Made by a program: the position numbers and the translations under genes. The notes below the pieces were generated by a model. The model saw nothing but the letters and a program-made list of their open reading frames with translations, was not told the DNA's origin and searched no databases. A DNA stretch of 19,617 bases from Balneolaceae bacterium (GTDB taxonomy: Bacteria > Bacteroidota > Rhodothermia > Balneolales > Balneolaceae): the NCBI GenBank assembly GCA_007126675.1, contig SLAU01000237.1, positions 1-19,617 of the forward strand, written 5' to 3'. This document shows, in pieces, positions 1 through 7,900 of this stretch; within the stretch, counting starts at the first letter, position 1, and every line of letters begins with the position of its first letter.

Positions 1-13
1 GGCGTTTAGTGCC

Positions 14-1504
14 GTGAATAAAAAATCTGAAAAAATACCGCAATTCAGGCTCCCTTCACCGGAACTGAATTTTCTTGCATCAAAGAATAATCTGTACGAT
101 TACGAAAATCTGTATGGATTTACTTTGAAGCTGAGTAAAGAACTTTCAGCCTATAAAATTTCTGAAAAACGTCCATTAGCCATTCTATCTAAAAGTAGCG
201 ATGAGCTGATATTTACAATCGGAGCATGTTTTTTACTGAAAGTACCCATTCTTGTGATCAGCCCCGACTCCACCGATGCAGAGCTGACTAAAAAAATAAA
301 CAGCATAAATCCTGCATGTTTTATAACAGATAAAAAGAACAGCAAAAGAATATCGGGTACCCCGGTAATTATACCCGATAAAAAGTGGCTGAAGTTAAAA
401 AGCGTACCAGATGTTAAGCAGTTTACTCTTGAAAAGCCGGAATCCGTTCTTGGTTATTTCTTTACATCAGGATCAAGCAGTTCGCCAAAAATTGTGCCTC
501 TTAAAAGACGGCAGATCTTTTTTGCTGCAGAAGCATCGGCCGAAAATTTTAAGCCAGACAAAAATCGTTACTGGCTTCTCTGCCTGCCACTAAATCATAT
601 TGGCGGCATTTCTATCATTCTCAGATCCATTCTGTACCATTCTGCCATCTACAGAATGAATAAATTTGATGAGCACCAGGTTAGAACATTTCTTATTGAG
701 AATAAATTATTCCAGGTTGCATCATTAGTACCCACTATGCTAATCCGTTTACTTGAGGATCCTCTATTTCAGGTTCATCTCGAATTTAAGGCTATACTAC
801 TGGGAGGCGGACCCATATCACTGAAGTTAATCAATGAGTCGTCGGTGAGGGGTATACCGATCGTATCAAGTTACGGCATGACGGAAACCTGTGCGCAAAT
901 TGCTGCTAATCCTATGCTGAAACCAAGCGGTATATATCATCCAAAATCGAGCGTAGGCATGATCTTTAAACCGAACCATGTTCAGATACGAGACCCCGAA
1001 ACAGGTCAGCCGCTTCCATTTAACAATACAGGATTAATTTGGCTGAACGGCCCGCAAGTATTTGATGGCTACACGGATCCAAAAATCAATGAAAAAGTGT
1101 TTGATAAAGATGGCTGGTTTAACACCGGCGATTATGGAAAAGTAAACAAACAGGAACAAATCTTTATCCAAAACAGGCGTACTGATTTAATAGTCACAGG
1201 CGGTGAAAATGTGAATCCGTCTGAGATAGAAGAACTCATATCAGATCAGGAGGGAATTTCTGAATCTGCGGTATTTGGCATAAAAGATGCCTATTGGGGT
1301 GAAAAAATTATTGCTTTTATCGTTCCGGAAAATGGCAATACCCCGGACGAAAAACTGATAAAAAAATACCTTTCCAAAAAACTCTCCTCTCATAAAATAC
1401 CAAAGGAGTTTTACATTATCGATTCACTTCCCAAAACAGATATGGAAAAAGTCAGGCGCAGTGAATTGCCTGAACTGTACTCGCAGTTAACATCCGATAT
1501 CTGA
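14..1504 (+). CDS. menE: o-succinylbenzoate-CoA ligase (MenE)
   Basis: Member of the acyl-adenylate/ANL superfamily that activates o-succinylbenzoate to its CoA thioester for menaquinone synthesis in the cytoplasm. Seen in the 496-residue product: the P-loop TSGSSSSPK (151-159), the YGMTET core motif (287-292), TGD (371-373), the hinge-side GGEN (396-399) and a C-terminal lysine K479 in LPKTDMEKVRR. Length is normal for MenE. The start is GTG at 14; it forms GTGA with a TGA at 15-17 that closes an upstream reading frame, so translational coupling to a preceding gene (possibly another men gene, outside the window) is plausible. Oddity: the usual Gly just before the catalytic Lys is Glu (E478). 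Another small acyl-CoA ligase cannot be excluded without the upstream genes, but the short N-terminal domain and overall motifs fit MenE best. Confidence 0.88.
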   Translation: MNKKSEKIPQFRLPSPELNFLASKNNLYDYENLYGFTLKLSKELSAYKISEKRPLAILSKSSDELIFTIGACFLLKVPILVISPDSTDAELTKKINSINPACFITDKKNSKRISGTPVIIPDKKWLKLKSVPDVKQFTLEKPESVLGYFFTSGSSSSPKIVPLKRRQIFFAAEASAENFKPDKNRYWLLCLPLNHIGGISIILRSILYHSAIYRMNKFDEHQVRTFLIENKLFQVASLVPTMLIRLLEDPLFQVHLEFKAILLGGGPISLKLINESSVRGIPIVSSYGMTETCAQIAANPMLKPSGIYHPKSSVGMIFKPNHVQIRDPETGQPLPFNNTGLIWLNGPQVFDGYTDPKINEKVFDKDGWFNTGDYGKVNKQEQIFIQNRRTDLIVTGGENVNPSEIEELISDQEGISESAVFGIKDAYWGEKIIAFIVPENGNTPDEKLIKKYLSKKLSSHKIPKEFYIIDSLPKTDMEKVRRSELPELYSQLTSDI

Positions 1505-1540
1505 ATTACCCTAAGCGGATATTTATAATTGTACTTATTT

Positions 1541-1562
1541 AAAGAATTAGGATAAATTCTTT
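1541..1562. repeat. AT-rich perfect inverted repeat after menE
   Basis: AAAGAATT (1541-1548) and AATTCTTT (1555-1562) are perfect 8-base arms around a 6-base loop, 37 bases after the menE stop. No T-run follows, so it is not a convincing intrinsic terminator; it may be a weak terminator or a protein-binding site ahead of the fibre operon. Confidence 0.35.
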
Positions 1563-1586
1563 ATAATTATCTCATTAAAAAAGACT

Positions 1587-1623
1587 AACTGGTTTTTGCG
1601 TATTATTCTGGCCAGTTTATACA
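1587..1623 (+). promoter_or_regulatory. putative promoter of the fibre operon, framed by an inverted repeat
   Basis: TTGCGT (1596-1601) and TATACA (1618-1623) are 16 bases apart and would serve as -35/-10 boxes about 47 bases before the first subunit gene. The inverted repeat AACTGG (1587-1592) / CCAGTT (1612-1617) brackets the -35 box and abuts the -10, a layout suited to an operator. This is pattern matching only; the sigma factor preference of this organism is unknown. Confidence 0.3.
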
Positions 1624-1669
1624 TGCAATATTTACCTCAGCATCGCCGTAGTATCAAAAATTAATAGTC

Positions 1670-2155
1670 ATGTTAAAATCATCTGCATTGGTATTATTTC
1701 TAATGCTGCCATTTGCTCTTTCCGCTCAACAAAATGTTGAAATAAGTGTAAGTGCCAATGTTGGTGGGGCCATCGAAATGTTCACCATCCAAACTTTGGA
1801 CTTTGAAGATATTGAGCGAAATAACAGTATTATTTCAGTGGATCCAATTGAGAGTGCCCGTGCCGGTAAAATGATTGCGAGAGGAGCACCCAATTCAGAG
1901 TTTCGGGTAGATTATTTACGGGAGAGAGAGATGTCGAATACGGCGGGTACAAGCACACTGATTTTCAATTACAATATTGCAGGCAACTCGGTGAATGAGC
2001 AGGAAACCGCAGAACTTCTTGACCAGGAAATGAGGGATTTGCAATTTAATGAAGATGGTGAATTTTTTATCTGGGTGGGCGGAAATACCGACATCAGCGA
2101 AGCAGAACCCGGCAGATATGAAGGCGAATTTACATTAGAAATAGAGTATATCTGA
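1670..2155 (+). CDS. secreted DUF4402-like fibre subunit 1
   Basis: 161-residue exported protein. Residues 1-19 form a signal peptide (Lys at position 3, Leu/Phe-rich core, cleavage near SA|QQ). The mature chain opens with alternating hydrophobic residues V23, I25, V27, A29, V31, the pattern expected of a donor-strand extension. It then has TLDFEDI (a variant of the LDFG motif of DUF4402 proteins) and ends with a GGN segment and P-G-R-Y-E-G-E-F-T-L-E-I-E-Y-I, matching the C-terminal signature of the other subunits here. ATG start, no clear Shine-Dalgarno. It is the first gene of a tight run of three. Role inferred: minor pilin-like subunit handled by the chaperone/usher encoded downstream. 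Cleavage site and domain assignment are by eye. Confidence 0.65.
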   Translation: MLKSSALVLFLMLPFALSAQQNVEISVSANVGGAIEMFTIQTLDFEDIERNNSIISVDPIESARAGKMIARGAPNSEFRVDYLREREMSNTAGTSTLIFNYNIAGNSVNEQETAELLDQEMRDLQFNEDGEFFIWVGGNTDISEAEPGRYEGEFTLEIEYI

Positions 2156-2160
2156 ATACT

Positions 2161-2847
2161 TTGAAGCCAGATAGTTTAAACATATCAAAGGAAATGGTTA
2201 ATCCCGCTACTGATTCACTCACTCAGTGGTTCACGAAAACAAGGCTTATCCAAACATTTTTCATGACTATTATTCTGGCCCTTACTTCATTCCCTGTAAA
2301 AGCTCAGGAAATTGATTTCGGATCATTTGGCAATTACACAATTACTTTGGAAAATATTGCAATGAATGATTTCACTTTCCAGGAACCAATTGTTACTGGC
2401 GGCGGCATCTATGAAGTTGAATTAGTTGATGCATTTGTGCTGGGAATTATCGGGGTTAAATATCTTGATGTAGGTGTTTCAATTACAGGTGATGGTGAAC
2501 TATTACTTGATGGTGATATCTCTAACAGTGGTGACCCTGAACGAAGTGTACCGTTTACACTTAAAGCAGCTTATGCTAATCGCGGCCAAAATAATATTTC
2601 TGATGTAAAATTTATTACTATTGCATCCAATCTTGGTGAAGCGCGTTTTCCGGTTTTGGCAAGGCAGAATCTTCCTCCGGGCCCGCCGCCACCGCCACCA
2701 ACTGAATCATTTGACCAGTCACAGGTAGAAGAAATTGCTTACCTATATCTGTATGGAGAAATAGATGTGGGAAATGTTTTGGCAGGCGAATATATCGGTA
2801 CCATTACAATTAATGTACAGTACGATAACATACCAAACGGCAATTAA
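2161..2847 (+). CDS. secreted DUF4402-like fibre subunit 2 with polyproline segment
   Basis: 228-residue secreted protein, the longest of the small subunits. The longest frame starts at TTG 2161, five bases after subunit 1 stops; ATG codons at 2194 and 2263 are alternatives, and 2194 would give a more normal signal peptide. The hydrophobic segment ends at KAQ, with cleavage near residue 48. The mature part has DFTFQEPIVTGGGIYEVEL, resembling the LDFG region of its neighbours, and a C-terminal YLYGEIDVGNVLAGEYIGT followed by an alternating strand and QYDN, nearly the same as subunit 3. Distinctive: residues 172-180 are PPG followed by six prolines, an insertion absent from the siblings. Inferred to be a minor or specialised subunit of the fibre. 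No separate adhesin domain is visible. Confidence 0.6.
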   Translation: MKPDSLNISKEMVNPATDSLTQWFTKTRLIQTFFMTIILALTSFPVKAQEIDFGSFGNYTITLENIAMNDFTFQEPIVTGGGIYEVELVDAFVLGIIGVKYLDVGVSITGDGELLLDGDISNSGDPERSVPFTLKAAYANRGQNNISDVKFITIASNLGEARFPVLARQNLPPGPPPPPPTESFDQSQVEEIAYLYLYGEIDVGNVLAGEYIGTITINVQYDNIPNGN

Positions 2848-2853
2848 TAAGGT

Positions 2854-3372
2854 TTGAAAACATTCTGGTCATACATACCCATTTTGTTCCTGATTTTCTT
2901 ACCTCTGAGTATAAAGGCGCAAACTATCGACATACAGATAGATGTAAACCCGGAGGTTGATACCAGGGTAATACAACCACTTGATTTCGGACAATTGATG
3001 GCCGGCACCGGAGTTCATCAAATTCAATTGGGATCTCCGGACATGGGAATCTTTCATGTGAGGGCATTACGAACACAGCGATTTTTTTTAAACCTGACAG
3101 CTGATGAAGCGCTGGTGCACCAAAACCCTGAAGTTGAAGACTCAATACCTATTGAATTATTTGCCAGTTATACTAACTTTGGAATTGACGATTACAGGCA
3201 AAGTATACCCATGGGAAGTCTATTCGAAGAGGTAGTGGTTGAAGAAACGCCCGGCAATCCGGAGTCCGCATGGTCAGGTTTGTATATCTATATATATGGT
3301 AATATTGAACTTGGCAATGTACAGCCCGGACTCTACACAGGAGAAATTGTTTTAACAGTTATATATGAATAA
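2854..3372 (+). CDS. secreted DUF4402-like fibre subunit 3
   Basis: 172-residue secreted protein. The TTG at 2854 is taken as the start because it lies six bases after the preceding stop, is preceded by AAGG (2849-2852), and no in-frame ATG occurs before the signal peptide core. The signal peptide (1-22) ends at KA|Q. The mature N-terminus alternates polar and hydrophobic residues (I25, I27, I29, V31), then comes the LDFGQLMAGTG motif, and the C-terminus is YIYGNIELGNVQPGLYTGE plus a terminal strand and Y. It shares the most with subunit 2, suggesting tandem duplication. Expected to be exported to the periplasm and polymerised or capped through the downstream chaperone/usher. Family call is by motif, not by search. 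Confidence 0.65.
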   Translation: MKTFWSYIPILFLIFLPLSIKAQTIDIQIDVNPEVDTRVIQPLDFGQLMAGTGVHQIQLGSPDMGIFHVRALRTQRFFLNLTADEALVHQNPEVEDSIPIELFASYTNFGIDDYRQSIPMGSLFEEVVVEETPGNPESAWSGLYIYIYGNIELGNVQPGLYTGEIVLTVIYE

Positions 3373-3380
3373 ATTCAGCC

Positions 3381-3398
3381 GAAAGTTAGAGAACTTTC
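3381..3398. repeat. short hairpin between subunits 3 and 4
   Basis: GAAAGTT (3381-3387) and AACTTTC (3392-3398) form a perfect 7-base stem with a 4-base loop, eight bases after the subunit 3 stop. No T-run follows. It may weakly attenuate read-through or act as a binding site upstream of the subunit 4 promoter. Confidence 0.35.
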
Positions 3399-3414
3399 AT
3401 TAAAGCACTTTAAC

Positions 3415-3444
3415 TTGGAATTAGAACCATTTAGAAACTATATT
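3415..3444 (+). promoter_or_regulatory. putative internal promoter for subunit 4
   Basis: TTGGAA (3415-3420) and TATATT (3439-3444), 18 bases apart, sit in the 137-base gap before the fourth subunit and would give a leader of about 60 bases. With the strong terminator right after that gene, this would let subunit 4 be made as a separate abundant transcript. Pattern-based and not proven. Confidence 0.35.
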
Positions 3445-3509
3445 TCACACAGAATTTAAAACTTATAAATTCAAGCTCAACTTAGTTAAATAAAACAAAA
3501 CACAATACA

Positions 3510-3992
3510 ATGAAAAAAATAATCATCATAACAGCTACACTATTTGCACTCACAGCAGGTAACCTGTTTGCTCAATCCGCTGATGTAGATGTAAATGCTA
3601 CTATAGAAGGAAGTCTTTCAATTGAAAACGAGGCTGATGTCGAATTTGGAAATATTCAGGCAGGTGCGGAACATGTAATCAGTAACTCCGAGAATGAAGC
3701 TAATCTTGGTAGAGTATTCATCCAGGGCCAGGGCTCACAAACCGTATTTTTCGATACAGAAGGTTCTGTAACTTTAACTGGCCCGGGTAATGACATTACT
3801 GCTACATTAGCATATTTTGGAAGTGAAACTAATGACGCTTCCGGTTCATCTACACTAAACAGTTCAGAAGAACTGAGTGCTGGTGGAGAGTTCTATGTGT
3901 TTATTGGAGCAACTATTAATCCTCCCAATACACAAGAAAACGGAACTTATTCCGGAACAACCACTATTTCTGTGAGTTATACCTCGTTCTAA
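3510..3992 (+). CDS. secreted DUF4402-like fibre subunit 4, probable major subunit
   Basis: 160-residue secreted protein and the best match to the DUF4402 pattern here. The signal peptide (1-21) ends FA|Q. The mature chain starts with alternating A24, V26, V28, A30, I32, then VEFGNIQAG, and ends GGEFYVFIGATIN and G-T-Y-S-G-T-T-T-I-S-V-S-Y. The mature chain is rich in Gly, Ser, Thr, Asn and Glu with no Cys. ATG start in an A-rich context without Shine-Dalgarno. A putative own promoter upstream and a strong terminator at 4012-4047 make it an isolated high-output unit between the minor subunits and the assembly genes, which is why it is proposed as the major structural subunit. That role is inference from layout; the protein could instead be a secreted matrix protein. 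Confidence 0.7.
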   Translation: MKKIIIITATLFALTAGNLFAQSADVDVNATIEGSLSIENEADVEFGNIQAGAEHVISNSENEANLGRVFIQGQGSQTVFFDTEGSVTLTGPGNDITATLAYFGSETNDASGSSTLNSSEELSAGGEFYVFIGATINPPNTQENGTYSGTTTISVSYTSF

Positions 3993-4011
3993 AAAAATGT
4001 GATTCGTTTTT

Positions 4012-4047
4012 AAAGCCCCATAATATTTCATGGGGCTTTTTTTTTTT
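4012..4047 (+). terminator. strong intrinsic terminator after subunit 4
   Basis: AAAGCCCCAT (4012-4021) pairs perfectly with ATGGGGCTTT (4030-4039) around an 8-base loop, followed by an uninterrupted run of 11 T (4037-4047). It lies 20 bases after the subunit 4 stop and 38 bases before the chaperone start, so chaperone and usher would be expressed by read-through or from a weak promoter in 4048-4085. Confidence 0.9.
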
Positions 4048-4085
4048 CTTATTATCCGGTTACCTCGATACTAAATATCATCTCC

Positions 4086-4919
4086 ATGACATTAAGATAC
4101 AGCTCTCTCATTGCACTACTGATTATTGCATTTTCAGCAAATGCGGTAACTGCGCAGGTTACGATCTCTCCTACTGCTGTTTTTCTTGATAAGAACAGTA
4201 AGGTAGGGTCATTTTATGTATCTAACCCTTCAAACAATCCGGTAGAAGTCCGGCTTGCATTTGAATTTGCATATCCCTCAACCCAGGAAAATGGCAGTGT
4301 ATTTCTGAAATATGACGATGAAGAAGCAGAAGAACGTTATTCCCTTGTTCCCTTTCTTCGTGCGTTTCCAACAACTTTTGTGTTACAACCTGATGAACGC
4401 CAAACTATCCGGTTAGTTGGCAGAATCCCTCAAAATTCTGACCCGGGAATGTACTGGACACGAATGCGGGTTTCATCAAACCAGCTTACTCCTCCGATTG
4501 GTGAAGTAACTGAAGGCCAGGTAACAGCACAGGTGGCATTTCAGATCGACCAGGTAACGGCTGTTCTGGTTCAACACGGTGATGTAGATATGAATTTGAA
4601 TATTCACAATAGCACAGCATCCGTTGAAGATGGCCGGCTTGTAATCCTCACAGATGTTGAACGTGATGGGAATGCGCCTTTTATCGGCAGTGTAAGAACC
4701 CGTGTTCTAAATGCAAATAACCAGGAGGTGGATTCACGCAGATCATCCACATCCGTTTACTTCCGAAATAATCAGCGCGTTGAATTTGATGCCGCAAACT
4801 GGCCGGCCGGAGAATACACCGTGGTTACTATATTTGAATCATCAAGAAATGATATCTCATCACAAAATTTGATTCAAATTCCCGATGTGACAGAAAGAAC
4901 TACCATTACGATTGAGTGA
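4086..4919 (+). CDS. PapD-like periplasmic fimbrial chaperone
   Basis: 277 residues with signal peptide 1-23. Two-domain PapD-like architecture is inferred: domain 1 runs from VTISPTAVFLD (25-35) through SFYVSNPSNNPVEVRL (42-57), the F-L-L-Q-P-D-E-R-Q-T-I-R-L type strand near 98-110 and DPGMYW (119-124). The alternating strand V146, A148, V150, F152, I154 is a good candidate for the G1 donor strand. Domain 2 covers about 165-277. Such chaperones fold pilin subunits by lending a strand and deliver them to the outer-membrane usher. The gene overlaps the usher gene by GTGA (4916-4919), consistent with coupled synthesis. Oddities: the mature chain is longer than classical chaperones, and the two basic residues that anchor the subunit C-terminus in PapD (Arg in the first strand, Lys at the end of G1) appear replaced (A31 and around T158/A159). 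The alignment is by eye. Confidence 0.78.
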   Translation: MTLRYSSLIALLIIAFSANAVTAQVTISPTAVFLDKNSKVGSFYVSNPSNNPVEVRLAFEFAYPSTQENGSVFLKYDDEEAEERYSLVPFLRAFPTTFVLQPDERQTIRLVGRIPQNSDPGMYWTRMRVSSNQLTPPIGEVTEGQVTAQVAFQIDQVTAVLVQHGDVDMNLNIHNSTASVEDGRLVILTDVERDGNAPFIGSVRTRVLNANNQEVDSRRSSTSVYFRNNQRVEFDAANWPAGEYTVVTIFESSRNDISSQNLIQIPDVTERTTITIE

Positions 4920-7900
4920 ACTTTAAATGCCTCCTGATATCATTTTTATCGATCTTATTCCTTTTTGCATCTCTTATTCATAAAGCAGATGCACAAGGAA
5001 CAGATGAAGAAGTGTTTTTACAATTTCGGCATCAGGGTATTGTAAATACCTATATTTCTACTCTATATCATCAGGATCAGTTTTACTTATCAATCGGTGA
5101 TATTTTCAGTGCACTTGCCATTGATCATGAAATTGACTCCGGTACATTTACAATTACAGGAAATTATTTGGGGAAAGGTCGTTACCGGATCGACCTGAAC
5201 AATCAGCGCGCAACTTTTCTCGACTTAGAGTTCGACATAAATGCCGATCAGTTTGCAATCACAGACTTCGGTTTTTACCTGACTCCGGAGGTGTTTTATA
5301 AGCTTTTTGAAATGGAGTTTATCATCGATTTCGGCGATTTGCTCATTACTCTCGAATCGGACGATACCATGCCGGTTGTTGCACAGCGTGAAAGAGAAAG
5401 GCAGCGCGAACGTATGATGCGCACACAAAGAGAATTAAGGCGAGATTTTTATCCCGTGCGTTACGACAGAAACCCCCAGCTTTTTGACGGCGGCTTTTTT
5501 GATTATAACCTTACCGCAAACATTACCCAGGGCACAGATACCTACGTTTACAATACCAATATCGGGACCGAACTGTTATATGGTGATTTGCAGGGAAATA
5601 TCTTTGGCAGCTACTCAGCAACTGCAACTACTCTTCGTTCAAGCGGCCTCAGGTGGAGATATGGCATTAGGGATAACGATTATATCAGCACTATCATCGC
5701 CGGCCAAACAACAGCCGAAGGCCTTGCTCCTGTTGCTTATACAGGTATAAAAGTTACCAACGATCCTATCGAACCACGTTTTTTATATGGTGAAACAGCA
5801 TTCACCGGAACCGTTGAGCCAAATTCTGAGGTAGAGTTATACAGAAATAATTCTCTTGTGGATTATGCCGAAGCGGATGAAACCGGGCAGTACAGGTTTA
5901 CAGTACCTGTTACATACGGATCTTCTCAATACAGTATTCGTGTTTTTAGTCCAACAGGTGAAGTTTCACAACGTGATGCAAGGCTACAGATCCCCTTCAA
6001 TTTTATTCCGCCGGGAGAATTTACATACACCGTTGATGCCGGGCGGCTTGACAATCCGATAGCAGGATCAACAGAAAGAGGATATGTAACCAAAGCAAAT
6101 GTGAGTGCAGGAATTACCCAGCGATTAACTGCATCAGGCGGCGTTGAATATTTTGAAGATTTTCATGAGTCACTACCTACATTTACAGGGCGCCTTTCAG
6201 GCCGATTATTCACAAATCATCTTATTTCAGTTGAGGCTGCTAATGATGCTTTTTACCGCGCATCTTTAAGTGCTATATACCCTAACAACGCAAGCATCAA
6301 CCTTGATTACACCCATTTTAACACAATGGGAGGAGTTTATAATCCGGGACGAAATGAATCTGCTGTTCGGGCAAATATATTCACCCCTTTTGAGATAAGA
6401 GGTTTACCTTTATTTCTGAGATGGTCAGTAACCAATGAACAGCGAGCCGCTACAGCCATCACACGTTACCGTGTTGACCTGAATACGCGTTTAGGGCGTG
6501 CAAACTTTCGCATGGGATTCAGAGATTCACAAATCGGGCGCCTGAATTTTGAAGCAACACCAACTGCAAGAGTTAATGCATCTGCCGCTTATAATTTTAC
6601 CAGGAGCCGGCAAACACCCACACTGCTGCAGGGTGTATTTACACGGGCACAATTAAACTATGTACCATCACTTCAGGAAATAGAAGATGCTGAACTACAG
6701 GTAAGCAGAAGTATAAGCCGCCGGGGCCGTTTTCAGGTTGCTGCGGGCCGAAATTTTATAGGCAATTTCAACCTATTCAGATTCACTCTTAATTTCGACT
6801 TCAGTGCTGTTCGAAGCAACACGTCAATCCGTACATCAAGAAATACTTCAACCGTTTCTCAAAGCTTCCGTGGCTCCATAGGCTATGATTCTAACAACAG
6901 CAATGTTCTGTTCACAAATCGTCAGCAAGTGGGGCGATCGGGTGTTGCAGTCAGAATGTTTGTAGATAACAATAATAGCGGTACTTTTGATGAAGGAGAT
7001 GAGCTTATCCAGGAAAGTGCAGCCCGGATAGACCGCGCCGGCGGAAGCCGTTTTTCAAAAAATGGAGTGAGTTACATTTCCCAGCTGCAGCCCTACCGAC
7101 AGTATAATATGACGATCAACAAGAGCTCGTTAAACAATCCGCTTCTGGTTCCAACATCTGAAAGATTCTCAATCATCACAGATCCAAATCAGTATAAGCT
7201 TATTGAGATTCCATTTTACATGTCAGGCATTATTGATGGAATGGTTTACAGAATGCGTGATGACGGCTCAAGAATAGGACTTGGAGGTATGCGATTATAC
7301 CTGAATCAAATTAATGTTGATGAAGGAGTTACTCCTCACATTGAAGAACTGCGCACATTTTCTGATGGAAGTTTTTACGCCTATGAAATTCCTCCGGGTG
7401 ATTATCAGATCATAGCCGATCCATCACAGTTAAATTTCCTGAACGCCATTTCAGATCCGGAAGCTCTTGAGTTTACAGTTCAGGCGCTTGCAGAAGGTGA
7501 TTTTGTTGAGGGGCTTGAGATCAGTATATATCCCGAAGACTTCAGAATGCCGGATTATGATCCTGTTATAATTGCAGCAATGTTTAGTGACCAGGTATAT
7601 ATGTTTAACACAAGAGATGATACTGGGTGCAGTTACAGACTTGATTTAGCCACTTTCAGATCATTCCCTTCCTCTATTCAATATGCTGATGAATTAGAAG
7701 ATATACTGGGAGAAGAAGTTTTAATCGAATATAACTCCGGTTTAAATCTGAATCTGATCAGGACCTCTGACAATTATTCGATCAGTGAGGCGATTGAACT
7801 GGCAGAGTCTGCAATTGACGACGTTTATCTGCCTTTTACAGCTACATTAATGTGTGCAGATCCTTCATACGAATACGAAGAAGACAAGTATATACAGCTC

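Noticed and set aside
3381..3398. Hairpin as an intrinsic terminator of the first three subunit genes
   Set aside because: The stem is AT-rich and is not followed by a T-run, so termination cannot be supported.
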